64,000 nucleotides of DNA from an uncultured bacterium (GTDB lineage: Bacteria > Cyanobacteriota > Vampirovibrionia > Gastranaerophilales > Gastranaerophilaceae): assembly GCA_946636615.1 (NCBI GenBank), contig CAMPBE010000004.1:1-64000 (forward strand). The letters are read 5' to 3'. A model generated the notes under the pieces. That model saw only the letters and a list, made by a program, of their open reading frames with translations. It had not been told where the DNA came from and did no database searches. The translations under genes and the position numbers were made by a program. Positions 53,329 to 62,300 of the stretch are shown here, piece by piece (within the stretch, counting starts at the first letter, position 1; each line of letters begins with the position of its first letter).

Positions 53329-54936
53329 TTAATCTTTATCTACTTTAGACAACAATTCATCACAAGCATAAATTTCAAATTTTGTTTGACTTAATATCAG
53401 AGTTTCCGCAATTAATAATGCAGTAGGAACCAGAGCTGCTACAAAACTTAAAAACAGTCCTTGCATATCACCGCCAATTTCTGTCATAAAGAAAGAAACA
53501 TTCATTGCAAATTCAATAAATATAATAGCACATCCAATTGCAAGAGCTCTGCGTCTGTCAGACTCTAATCTTCTGACGCCTTCCAAACCGTAAATAGTAA
53601 CACCATGATGTTGATAGTCACTAAAACCGTCTTGCTTAATTACCTGTGAACCTTCTATTTTCTTAGTACAAGTAAATGCACCAACAAAAGAAAAGAACGC
53701 AAATATTATCAAACAAGTTGCAAGTATCAAAAATACAGGACTAATTCTCAAACCTGAAATTCTAACCCATCCAGCAGCTTCAGGGAAACAATTTGCTAAA
53801 GTGTTTGAAACACCATAAGCCAAGAAAGGTGCTGTTAGAATACCTACGACAGTTTCGCCCCAAGATTTTAATTGCAAATTAAACATTTTATCTTTTATAT
53901 ACTGAATTTTTGAATTACTCAAACTGTTGATATATCTTTCAATCCACTGTCTGTATGATTTTATAACGCTTTCAAAGTCTTCTCTGTATTCATACTTATC
54001 AAGTGTCAATGCCCATTCTGTACCATTACATTTAAAGTATCCGCAACTTATAGCCAAAACAGCCATTATACCTGAGAAAAAGAATGAAATAAATATTGCA
54101 AATGTCATAAAATCATTCAAATTCATATAATAAACCAGATTTACAACATAAATTCCAAGGACAAATATTAATGAAAATATCAACATAAAACTCTGTCCTA
54201 ATTTCGAAGATTTTGACAAATCTTTTTGAACATTGCTCTGTAAATACAAGTAAATTCCCTGTTTTAGCAACAAGCAAATACCATAAATCATTATTGTATA
54301 AATAACCCAGACTTTTATATTTGTAGGCAAATGCAAGAAACTTGCCGACTCTTTAATATTTAATCCCATCAAATAGTTTGACACACCAAATGCACAAATC
54401 ATTGCACTGAAAAACATTGCAATATGTAAAAACAAACTTGTTTTTGAATTTGCAGAAAGTTTATTTTTCAAATCATTAATATGAAATGCAACTTGCTTTG
54501 TTATCGCAACTCTGGCGCTTTCTAAATCTTCTTTTTGTTTTTCAAGTTTTACTTTTGTAACAGCATTCACGTCTTTTCCATACAAACCTTTTATATCTTC
54601 TTCAGTCAAATCTTCTTTTCCGATAGATGTAACTGTTTTTACTGCAGGTTCAGCATTTTCAGCAATAAGCTTTACAGCAACAAATTCATCAGAATCAGCA
54701 AACATCAACTTACAAACATTTGAAACTTCAACTCTTTTTATCGGCTGACCTTTAAAAAGAACTTTTTCACTCTGAAAATTATTTGTTATTGTACATTTTC
54801 CGTTAACCAATTGCAAAGTCAAAAGAATGTCATAATTTAAATTCAAAACGACATCACAATTAGGATTAGTTCCTATATTAACTACATCTTTACTAAATAC
54901 TTTTTCACCGTTTTTTGATGCTATTATTATTGCCAT
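53329..54936 (-). CDS. FHA-like polytopic membrane protein
   Basis: 535 aa. Residues 1-95 look like a degenerate FHA phosphothreonine-binding domain ('VVNIGTNPNCDVVLNL'), which lacks the usual S-R-x-H motif. A coiled segment (about 125-160) follows, and then eight hydrophobic helices from about 165 to 515, with a cytoplasmic loop containing 'KYEYREDFESVIKSYRQWIERYI'. I find no clear match to MotA/TolQ/ExbB. It sits between the VWA and TonB-like genes, 12 nt after the former. Confidence 0.7.
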   Translation of the reverse strand: MAIIIASKNGEKVFSKDVVNIGTNPNCDVVLNLNYDILLTLQLVNGKCTITNNFQSEKVLFKGQPIKRVEVSNVCKLMFADSDEFVAVKLIAENAEPAVKTVTSIGKEDLTEEDIKGLYGKDVNAVTKVKLEKQKEDLESARVAITKQVAFHINDLKNKLSANSKTSLFLHIAMFFSAMICAFGVSNYLMGLNIKESASFLHLPTNIKVWVIYTIMIYGICLLLKQGIYLYLQSNVQKDLSKSSKLGQSFMLIFSLIFVLGIYVVNLVYYMNLNDFMTFAIFISFFFSGIMAVLAISCGYFKCNGTEWALTLDKYEYREDFESVIKSYRQWIERYINSLSNSKIQYIKDKMFNLQLKSWGETVVGILTAPFLAYGVSNTLANCFPEAAGWVRISGLRISPVFLILATCLIIFAFFSFVGAFTCTKKIEGSQVIKQDGFSDYQHHGVTIYGLEGVRRLESDRRRALAIGCAIIFIEFAMNVSFFMTEIGGDMQGLFLSFVAALVPTALLIAETLILSQTKFEIYACDELLSKVDKD

Positions 54937-54948
54937 TCAAATACCTCA

Positions 54949-55623
54949 TTATCTTCCAAGTGCATTTAAAAATTTTCTAATTTGCTTATCCACGTTTTGT
55001 TCAGGAGCAATTATCAATTTCTGTTCTCCTAAAACAGGTCCTAGTTTTTCCTTTACCAAATCCAATTTTGACGGATGAGCATACAAAAACATCATAGAAA
55101 TTTCAGGTGCATATTTTTGAACTTCTGCAACATTCTTTGGTAATGTATCCCAATTAACCTGTTTTTCTGCAGCACCTTCATTTTCTAAATCTCCAATTAC
55201 AACAATCGAAGGTACATATCCGTCTTTTTTCATAGTTAACGCATGGGTAAAAGCTTTTTTTATACCTTCACCATATGCCGTACCATAATCTTTTTCATCA
55301 TATTTCGTATATGTATCAAGAGATTTTTGAATTGCGCTTCCATTCATAGGCGACCCCTCATAAATCAGATACGCATCTTGAGAAACTCTCAAAATTTTAA
55401 CTTGATCTTCAGGATCCAACAAATTACAAACTTGTTTCAATGTCTTTTTCTGCATAGTCAAAGCATTTTGATTTGAAGCAGAAGAATCAATTAAAAATAT
55501 TACTGCTGCGGGATGAAAATCATCAACCTTTATTTTACTTAATCCTGTCCAAATAAATTTTAAAGCTACAGACAAAACAAGTAAAATTAATCCGACAGTT
55601 ATTAACCTTCTATTCAATTTCAT
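54949..55623 (-). CDS. Membrane-anchored von Willebrand factor A protein
   Basis: ATG 55623 has a strong AAGGTGG site; the track start is upstream. The 224-aa protein has one N-terminal TM helix ('LITVGLILLVLSVALKFIW') and a VWA domain with the MIDAS motif DSSAS ('VIFLIDSSASNQNAL'), the distal Thr in 'DYGTAYGEG' and Asp in 'VVIGDLENEG'. All metal-binding positions look intact. First gene of the six-gene run down to 51023. Confidence 0.82.
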   Translation of the reverse strand: MKLNRRLITVGLILLVLSVALKFIWTGLSKIKVDDFHPAAVIFLIDSSASNQNALTMQKKTLKQVCNLLDPEDQVKILRVSQDAYLIYEGSPMNGSAIQKSLDTYTKYDEKDYGTAYGEGIKKAFTHALTMKKDGYVPSIVVIGDLENEGAAEKQVNWDTLPKNVAEVQKYAPEISMMFLYAHPSKLDLVKEKLGPVLGEQKLIIAPEQNVDKQIRKFLNALGR

Positions 55624-55700
55624 TTTTACCACCTTACTATTAAAATATAGCATAAGAGCTGCATATCTGCAAATTTTAAAATCAAATTTTTACAAATTTA

Positions 55701-56627
55701 TTATTGCATATAATATGGGGAAGCATTAACAGGTTCAACAAGAGTAACTGTAATTGTCGTTCCATCAGGAATTGTAATTTCATCACCTCTTTGCATAGCG
55801 CCATGAACACCACCGCCTAAAGCGCCAATACCTCCATAAATAAGCATATTTCTGCCCCAATCATTACCACCGCCCATTGCAGTAAAAGCAGCTCCTAAAA
55901 GCATACTGCCTAAAGCTCCTAAAACAACATCCCTTGTCATTTTAGCAGCTCTTTTGCTATCTGCTTGCATAACTATTTTTTTAGTTGAAATAGGTAGTAT
56001 ATTTCCATCCGGCATTAATATTTCGTTAAAATTCAGTTCAATACTTCCACTTCCGTATGCATATCCGGCATTTTTTGCTTCAGTTGCAGTCCCATAAACA
56101 AGACTGCCTGCAGGTGCTACAAGTTGACCATTATATCTCAGATCTTCAGTCAACCTGACAGTTAATCTGTCATTCTTTTCCATACTGCCTGAGCTTACAC
56201 CGGAATCAAAAGTTACATCAAATTTTGTACCGGCAGGGACTTTAACAACAGAGCCATATAATTTTTGCTGCTGAGGCTGAGGATTAATAATCTGTTGCTC
56301 CTGTCGATTTATTTGCTGCAATAAATCATCTTGAATTGGATAAAATTGCTGCGTTTGCTGCGGCTGTGTATCAATTAACAAACCATCAGATGGAGGAGCC
56401 GGAGAAGGTTCATAATGAATTCTTTCCTCGACTTCAATCTTCTTATTCCTGTTTTTAGATTTATTAATTTCCGTCTTATTTTTTGATTTAGAAAAATCAT
56501 ACCCCTGCATATTAATTTGCTGCTGCCTGTCAAATTCTTCCTGAGCGGCATCACTAAAATCATAATCAGCAAAAACAGGTGCACTAAAAAATTGTATACA
56601 TAATAAGATAGATACTATTCTTTTCAT
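55701..56627 (-). CDS. Secreted VirB10/TrbI-like domain protein
   Basis: 308 aa, signal peptide 'MKRIVSILLCIQFFSAPVFA', a Gln-rich linker (about 85-125), then a beta-barrel-like domain with 'VPAGTKFDVTFDSGVSSGSM', 'LVAPAGSLVYGTATEAKNAG' and 'GSGSIELNFNEILMPDGNILPIS', which resembles the C-terminal domain of VirB10/TrbI. A glycine-zipper segment ('LIYGGIGALGGGVHGAMQ') follows. No other type IV secretion genes are present. It lies 77 nt upstream of the VWA gene, same strand, and may belong to the cluster. Confidence 0.75.
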   Translation of the reverse strand: MKRIVSILLCIQFFSAPVFADYDFSDAAQEEFDRQQQINMQGYDFSKSKNKTEINKSKNRNKKIEVEERIHYEPSPAPPSDGLLIDTQPQQTQQFYPIQDDLLQQINRQEQQIINPQPQQQKLYGSVVKVPAGTKFDVTFDSGVSSGSMEKNDRLTVRLTEDLRYNGQLVAPAGSLVYGTATEAKNAGYAYGSGSIELNFNEILMPDGNILPISTKKIVMQADSKRAAKMTRDVVLGALGSMLLGAAFTAMGGGNDWGRNMLIYGGIGALGGGVHGAMQRGDEITIPDGTTITVTLVEPVNASPYYMQ

Positions 56628-56714
56628 TCTAAAAATATTATATAATATGATTGAATTATTACAACATCCTTGCTATAATTGTTTAGAACTTTTAAATTTA
56701 CTTGAGGAGAAAGT

Positions 56715-57320
56715 ATGGAAAAAATTTTTGAGATATTTGCAGTTGTAATTAGCGCATATATAATTGGATCAATTCCAACGGGATATATAATAGTAAAATC
56801 ATTCACCGGTCAAGATATCAGAACTATCGGCTCAGGTTCCACAGGTGCTACAAATGTAAAAAGAGTAATGGGTAAAAAATGGTTTTTTATAACATTACTT
56901 TTAGATGCATTTAAAGGTGCTTTGCCTGTTGTTTTAGCTGCATGTTTTGCTAAAACATTTACAGGTATCGGTTTATTGCCTGTATTAGCTGCTGTTGCAG
57001 TTATTTTAGGGCATAGCAAATCTATATTTTTAAAGTTTACCGGAGGGAAATCCGTTGCATCTGGAGTCGGAACAATTCTGGCACTAAATTGGCAGGTTGG
57101 ATTAATTATAGCTGCAATATGGGCAGTGATAACATTTTTTACAAGATACGTATCTGTCGGTTCTATAATTGCACTTGCTATTTCTCCTATACTAATGTGG
57201 GCATTTAAAGCTCCTTTAGCATACATTGCATACTGCGCATTAGGTGCTATTTATATTATTTGGCTGCATAGAACCAATATACAAAGACTTATTAAAGGAG
57301 AAGAAAATAAAGTAAGATAA
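56715..57320 (+). CDS. plsY: Acyl-phosphate glycerol-3-phosphate acyltransferase
   Basis: First acylation in phospholipid synthesis, in the inner membrane. The 201-aa protein has about five TM helices and the three PlsY motifs: 'GSIPTGYII', 'GSGSTGATNVKRVMGKK' with 'LDAFKGALPV', and 'LGHSKSIFLKFTGGKSVASGVG'. TGAGGAGAAAG precedes the ATG. Confidence 0.95.
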   Translation: MEKIFEIFAVVISAYIIGSIPTGYIIVKSFTGQDIRTIGSGSTGATNVKRVMGKKWFFITLLLDAFKGALPVVLAACFAKTFTGIGLLPVLAAVAVILGHSKSIFLKFTGGKSVASGVGTILALNWQVGLIIAAIWAVITFFTRYVSVGSIIALAISPILMWAFKAPLAYIAYCALGAIYIIWLHRTNIQRLIKGEENKVR

Positions 57321-57340
57321 TTTTGTGCTAATATTTTTGT

Positions 57341-58063
57341 ATGCCTAATCAATTTTCAAGGACAGAATTATTATTCGGAAAAGAGGCTATGAAAAAGCTT
57401 CAAAACTCTCGTGTTGCAATATTTGGAATAGGCGGAGTCGGAGGCTATACAGCAGAAGCTCTTGCAAGAAGCGGTATCGGAGCAATCGACTTAATAGATA
57501 ACGATACTGTTTGCTTGACGAATCTGAATAGGCAAATAATTGCGACGCATTCTTCAATAGGGAAATTAAAAGTAGATGTTGCGGAAGCCAGACTTCTTGA
57601 TATTAATCCTGATATAAAAATAAAAAAATATAATATATTTTACACTCCTGAAACAAAATCCGACTTTGATTTCACTCAATACGATTATGTTGTCGATGCA
57701 ATAGATACTGTAGTTGGCAAACTTTCAATAATCGAAGAATCTAAAAAAGCAAATATCCCTGTTATCTCATCTATGGGTGCAGGCAATAAACTTGACCCGA
57801 CAAAATTTGAAGTTGCTGATATTTCAAAGACATCAGTATGCCCACTTGCAAGAGTAATCAGACAAGAATTAAAGAAAAGAAATATCTCAAAAGTAAAAGT
57901 TGTCTACTCTAAAGAACCCTCAATAAAACCGATAACTACAGAAGACAACAAAGAAGAATTGAGCATAAAAAAGCACCAAATCCCTGGCAGTACAGCATTT
58001 GTTCCGTCAGTTGCCGGACTGATAATTGCAGGAGAAGTTATTAAGGACTTAATCCGCATTTAA
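57341..58063 (+). CDS. tRNA threonylcarbamoyladenosine dehydratase-like (TcdA/ThiF family)
   Basis: A 240-aa E1-like enzyme. 'IFGIGGVGGYTAEALARSG' is the nucleotide-binding motif, then 'LIDNDTVCLTNLNRQI' and 'VVDAIDTVVGKL'. The C-terminal 'ISSMGAGNKLDPTKFEVADI' and 'PGSTAFVPSVAGLIIAGEVI' match TcdA, which cyclises t6A in tRNA. No Shine-Dalgarno is present: an extended -10 (TGCTAATAT) ends 6 nt before the ATG. Confidence 0.88.
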   Translation: MPNQFSRTELLFGKEAMKKLQNSRVAIFGIGGVGGYTAEALARSGIGAIDLIDNDTVCLTNLNRQIIATHSSIGKLKVDVAEARLLDINPDIKIKKYNIFYTPETKSDFDFTQYDYVVDAIDTVVGKLSIIEESKKANIPVISSMGAGNKLDPTKFEVADISKTSVCPLARVIRQELKKRNISKVKVVYSKEPSIKPITTEDNKEELSIKKHQIPGSTAFVPSVAGLIIAGEVIKDLIRI

Positions 58064-58783
58064 GCTAAAACCATTCTTAACAAGATTACCAAAACATCCT
58101 CTGTAAGACCCTTGCTTACATTTTTGTTCATATAATTGTGTAATAAGTTCTTGTTTTTCATTATTTGCTTGAGCCGCTGTTTTATGAAAATCAGGAGCCA
58201 CATGGGCTTCATCAATAGAACCATCATTATATATATTCATAGCCCACAGGTCATAACCGGCCCTATTAGGATTTTTCATACCGTTTGTATCTACGAATAT
58301 TTCAATCGGTCCTTCTGGAGTAAACCCTATTCTCATAACGCTTCCATCATTTAGCATATAATCTGTCTTTGAATCAGATTTTGTATCAATTGTAAAATCA
58401 GGATTCATTGGCTGGCCATCAAAAGTTCTATAAGATGCAGCAAAACAATTATTTTTAGAAGGTTCACATACTTCAGCTACATGAAAATATTTCATAACAA
58501 AATCATTTATTGATTCCTTAGAGTCATCATCCGATATATCTGAATGACTAGTACCATATAAATTAGTAGCTTTCAAATCGGTAACAGTACCATGAGCCAT
58601 ATATAAGGTTACAGCTTGTCTTACTGCGGCATAAAAATTTTTTATGGAAGATTCATATGCTTTAAATTTGTATCCCTTTATTAATCCTGGCACAGTTAAA
58701 CTCGCTATCACTCCAACAATAGCAACCCCTAAAAGTAATTCTGTTATAGTAATTCCGAGTCTTTTCTTTTTACATAGACACAT
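58049..58783 (-). CDS. Type IV prepilin-like protein
   Basis: ATG 58783 is preferred (GGTG upstream) and gives a short basic leader and a processing site before 'ITITELLLGVAIVGVIASL', with Glu at the +5 position. The 244-aa mature type is large for a pilin and has 'AYESSIKNFYAAVRQAVTLYM', then a C-terminal globular part with five cysteines ('EVCEPSKNNCFAA', 'QKCKQGSYRGCFGN') likely forming disulphides. It is probably a minor pilin or pseudopilin. It overlaps TcdA by 15 nt. Confidence 0.85.
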   Translation of the reverse strand: MCLCKKKRLGITITELLLGVAIVGVIASLTVPGLIKGYKFKAYESSIKNFYAAVRQAVTLYMAHGTVTDLKATNLYGTSHSDISDDDSKESINDFVMKYFHVAEVCEPSKNNCFAASYRTFDGQPMNPDFTIDTKSDSKTDYMLNDGSVMRIGFTPEGPIEIFVDTNGMKNPNRAGYDLWAMNIYNDGSIDEAHVAPDFHKTAAQANNEKQELITQLYEQKCKQGSYRGCFGNLVKNGFSLNAD

Positions 58784-58820
58784 ATGAGCACCAACTATAT
58801 TTGTAATTATACTCGATTTT

Positions 58821-59996
58821 TTAATTTTTGTCACTATTTTCTATATTTTTATTACAATTCCAATTTATTATAGAACCCAAAATTTTATTATTTTCAGGTA
58901 ATTCAAAAATAAAACTTGTATATTCACCTTTTGAATCCAGGTATATTTTCCCGTTGTGTGCTTCTACAACCTTTTTAGAAAAATATAAGCCGAGCCCTAT
59001 GCCTGATAAATTATCACCTGTATAATATTTTTCAAAAATTTTATTTTTCTTTTCCTCTGAAATTGGATTACCCCTATTTGTAAATTTGAAAATAAAATTT
59101 TTATTTTTATATGATAACTCAACAGTAATATCAGAATTTTTAAAAGAATAATTTAATGCATTATTAACTATGTTCCCAATTACTCGCCTCAATTGTTTTG
59201 AATCTGCATATAATTTTTTGTCTTTTATAAAAGACTTAAAAATAAAATTAATATTTTTATCTTTCGCAGACATCTTAACTTCATTTATACAATTTTTTAC
59301 CAAAATGTTCGGATCAATATATTCTTTTTCCAAAAATATTATGCCGTTATCAAACTTGTACGTTTTTAAAATTGAATATAACATATTTTGCATATATTCA
59401 GAAGATTCCAATAATATATCAAGTAGTTCCTTTTGCTCATTTGATAGAACTCCAAAATTTCCATTTCGCAGCATCTTAAGACTCATAAGTTGAGCCTGAA
59501 CGGGATTTTTTAAATCATGAGTAAGCGTTGTCATAAACAATTCTTTTTGAGCTTCCAACTGTTTTTTATGCTCAATAAGAGAATTTAAATCACATATTTT
59601 ATCTACAAGTTTTAATTTCAAACTTTCTTCTTTTGTAATATTTCTTGCAACAGAAAGTATCGCTGTTATTTCACCATCCTCAACAATAGGAGTCGATAAT
59701 TGACTTAAAACCTGCACTTTTGAATCACAAATAACATTAAACGTATAAACTCTCGGTTCACGTGTTTCCAAAACCTCTTTAATATTCTCCTCAATAGTTT
59801 CATACGTTTCAGGCAGCAAAATTTCTTTTATGCTTTTTCCAACAACATTAGTTTCATGCGAAAAGTTCAAAAGTTTTAAAAAAGCCCTATTACAAATAAG
59901 ATATTTTAAATTTAAATCTTTTACAGTAATAATATCCTGACAATTCTCCATTATGGAATCTAACAGGATATTTCTTTTTTCTTTTATTAACAACAT
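58821..59996 (-). CDS. PAS-domain sensor histidine kinase
   Basis: 391 aa, no TM segments, so a cytoplasmic sensor. PAS domain about 10-120 ('DIITVKDLNLKYLICNRAFLKLL'), a coiled linker, HisKA with the phospho-acceptor H160 in 'TTLTHDLKNPVQAQ', and an HATPase with 'NIVNNALNYSF' and 'GIGLGLYFSKKVVEAHNG'. No response regulator gene is adjacent, so it is an orphan. It could share a promoter region with the divergent uridine-kinase-like gene. Confidence 0.9.
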   Translation of the reverse strand: MLLIKEKRNILLDSIMENCQDIITVKDLNLKYLICNRAFLKLLNFSHETNVVGKSIKEILLPETYETIEENIKEVLETREPRVYTFNVICDSKVQVLSQLSTPIVEDGEITAILSVARNITKEESLKLKLVDKICDLNSLIEHKKQLEAQKELFMTTLTHDLKNPVQAQLMSLKMLRNGNFGVLSNEQKELLDILLESSEYMQNMLYSILKTYKFDNGIIFLEKEYIDPNILVKNCINEVKMSAKDKNINFIFKSFIKDKKLYADSKQLRRVIGNIVNNALNYSFKNSDITVELSYKNKNFIFKFTNRGNPISEEKKNKIFEKYYTGDNLSGIGLGLYFSKKVVEAHNGKIYLDSKGEYTSFIFELPENNKILGSIINWNCNKNIENSDKN

Positions 59997-60178
59997 ACAA
60001 AATTTATTTTAAATTCTTAAAATTATGAATACAATACTTTTGAATAAAATATAGACTGTTGGGTAATATTTACATTTATACACACTTTATTTTTTTTTAA
60101 AATTTTTGATATAACATGGGAAGAAATATAGCAAATAATTTTTTGTTTGTTTTTTAATATCAAAAAAGGAACACAAAA

Positions 60179-61039
60179 TTGCAAAATACTATAGACAACA
60201 AATCTCTCAAAACCAAAACTCAAACCAAAACACCCATGTCTATCATAAATAACTTTTTATATATTGAGAAAAAGCTTGAAAAAATTTTTATGGATGAGAT
60301 GGAAAGTGATAATTCAATTTTTATAAAAGTAGAACAAAATACAATACACAAGATGGCTTTGTTTTTATCCAAAAAAATTGACAGATCATGCTCTATAGGT
60401 ATTGCAGGAGAAACAGCAAGCGGAAAATCAACAATTGCATATGACATTATCAGCACAATTGAATCTTTTGCCGAAGATTATGACATAAATAATGCAATAA
60501 CAAGAATTAACACTGATGATTATTATTATGACAGATCCGAAATGGTAAAACAGGCAGGCAGTTTTTCTGAATTTGCAAAACATTACGACTTAGATGTTCC
60601 AGAAGCTCTTGAACTTGAATTAATGAAAAAACATATAAAATCATTATTAAATGGCAACTCTGTCTTATTACCGGAATACGACATGTCCGGAACTGCAATA
60701 AGGCATGACAATGTAAAACTTGCAGAACCTGCAAATATAATAATTTCAGAAGGTTTATTTACATTAACCCCGAAAATTGTTGATGCATTCGATTTTAAAA
60801 TTTACGTTGATGTCTCTCATAATGTACAGAAAGACCGATTTTACAAACGTGCCGAAGAACGTGGTCTAGGTGATTCTGCTCACGAAGTATATAAAAATGC
60901 ATCCTCAAAGGCAAGAACATACATTCATCCCACTGTTGCAAACGCAGACATCATACTGTCCGGCGAAGCAGACAGAGAAGCATATAGAGCATTTATTAAT
61001 AAAGTACTCGACCTTGTAAGAGAAATTGTTTTCTACTAG
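60179..61039 (+). CDS. Uridine-kinase-like P-loop protein, copy 2
   Basis: 286 aa from a TTG with AAAGGA upstream; an ATG at 60236 is the alternative. P-loop 'GIAGETASGKSTIAYDI' follows an N-terminal extension of about 75 residues, then 'INTDDYYYDRSEM', 'DVPEALEL', 'VLLPEYDMSG' and 'IIISEGLFTL'. This is the same architecture as the protein at 49608-50465 and both differ from standard uridine kinase by the extension. Its stop overlaps the convergent YhcH gene. Confidence 0.8.
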   Translation: MQNTIDNKSLKTKTQTKTPMSIINNFLYIEKKLEKIFMDEMESDNSIFIKVEQNTIHKMALFLSKKIDRSCSIGIAGETASGKSTIAYDIISTIESFAEDYDINNAITRINTDDYYYDRSEMVKQAGSFSEFAKHYDLDVPEALELELMKKHIKSLLNGNSVLLPEYDMSGTAIRHDNVKLAEPANIIISEGLFTLTPKIVDAFDFKIYVDVSHNVQKDRFYKRAEERGLGDSAHEVYKNASSKARTYIHPTVANADIILSGEADREAYRAFINKVLDLVREIVFY

Positions 61040-61479
61040 ATAGGTATTTTTACAACAACTTTTTTAACCAGCCCTTTACTTATTTTTATCTGTGGTTTAT
61101 GAGCTTCATGCGGGAAAATATAGACAAACTTATAAGGTGTTAAATGAACTTTATCAACTGCTATTTTGGGAGAACCTAAAAACATAACGTCTTTTGCATC
61201 ATCATATTCTTCAATAATTTCTATGCCACCTGCCGGAGTATATTCCAAATCTTCTTCCCCTGACAAAAGCATCTGAATGTCAATATATTTTTTATGAGCT
61301 TCAAATTTACAATTTTCATAAGGTTTTGGTGGATAAATGTCTATATTTGCATATATACCATCTTTAATTTTATTATGACCTGTATCAGCTTCTGGCGCCA
61401 AATGTTTTAAAAATTCGATTACACTTTCAGGAATAATTGAACTATATTTTGATATATTTTCTAGTTTATCAATAATCAT
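61036..61479 (-). CDS. YhcH/YjgK/YiaL family protein
   Basis: A 147-aa beta-barrel protein of the DUF386 type, linked to sialic acid or other sugar anomer handling (NanQ-like). 'FEAHKKYIDIQMLLSGEEDLEY' contains the metal-binding H-x-x-x-x-D/E set; 'FPHEAHKPQIKI' near the end has further histidines. It overlaps the transketolase N-half gene by 4 nt, so it is in one operon with it. Confidence 0.88.
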   Translation of the reverse strand: MIIDKLENISKYSSIIPESVIEFLKHLAPEADTGHNKIKDGIYANIDIYPPKPYENCKFEAHKKYIDIQMLLSGEEDLEYTPAGGIEIIEEYDDAKDVMFLGSPKIAVDKVHLTPYKFVYIFPHEAHKPQIKISKGLVKKVVVKIPI

Positions 61480-62300
61480 GCAAGCTCCTCCATAGCCTTT
61501 TCAAATTCTTCTTTCTTAGGAGCCTTACCATGCCAACCGGCATTATTTTCCATGAAAGAAACACCTTTACCTTTTATAGTATCAGCGATAATTGCAATAG
61601 GTTTATTTGCTGATTTTGCTCTTTCAATTGCATCATATATAGCTTGAATATCATGCCCGTCTATTTCTATAACGTCCCAATTAAATGCTCTTATCTTTTC
61701 AGACAAATTATCCAAAGATTTTACATTCTCAGTATTACCATCGATTTGTAATCTGTTTCTATCAATAATCGCAATCAAGTTGTCAAGTTTTTCGTGTGCA
61801 CAATGCATAAATGCTTCCCAAACGCTGCCTTCCTGCAACTCTCCATCACCCATTAAGCAATAAACCTTAGCTGGATTTTTATCAAGTCTCAAACCCAATG
61901 CCATACCGCAAGCTATAGAAAGTCCCTGTCCTAAAGAACCGGTTGCAGCGTCAACACCTGCACAAAAAGGAACAGGATGCCCTTGAAGTTTTGAACCAAA
62001 TTTTCTAAATGTCATCAATTCCTCTTTAGGAAAATAACCCAACTGAGCAAGTACAGAATATAATATTGAAGATGCATGCCCTTTTGAAAGTACAAATCTG
62101 TCTCTTTTTTCAAAATCTTTATCCCTCGCCCATTTAGGACAAGTATTCATACACTTGTGAAACAACACTGTCATCAACTCTGTTGCGGATAATGCTCCGC
62201 CAATGTGGCCTGATTGAGCATTATAAACCATCTTTAAAATGTTTTGTCTGCTTTCTTTGCATAAATCTTGAATTTCTTTTATTTCATTTTCGCTTAACAT
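61476..62300 (-). CDS. Transketolase, N-terminal subunit
   Basis: 274 aa covering the ThDP-binding half of a split transketolase: 'GHIGGALSATELMTVLFH', 'SKGHASSILYSVLAQLGYF', 'GSLGQGLSIACGMALG' and 'MGDGELQEGSVWEAFMHCA..DRNRLQIDG'. The C-terminal subunit, required for activity, is not adjacent; instead YhcH follows with a 4-nt overlap. The partner must be elsewhere in the genome or the operon uses a variant reaction. It begins immediately after the WecG-type gene (no gap). Confidence 0.9.
   Translation of the reverse strand: MLSENEIKEIQDLCKESRQNILKMVYNAQSGHIGGALSATELMTVLFHKCMNTCPKWARDKDFEKRDRFVLSKGHASSILYSVLAQLGYFPKEELMTFRKFGSKLQGHPVPFCAGVDAATGSLGQGLSIACGMALGLRLDKNPAKVYCLMGDGELQEGSVWEAFMHCAHEKLDNLIAIIDRNRLQIDGNTENVKSLDNLSEKIRAFNWDVIEIDGHDIQAIYDAIERAKSANKPIAIIADTIKGKGVSFMENNAGWHGKAPKKEEFEKAMEELA

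Noticed and set aside
56624-56806. 60-aa minus-strand ORF across the plsY start
   Set aside because: Overlaps the plsY start and ribosome site on the opposite strand; no support.
56810-57226. 138-aa minus-strand ORF inside plsY
   Set aside because: Antisense to all three PlsY motifs; no independent support.
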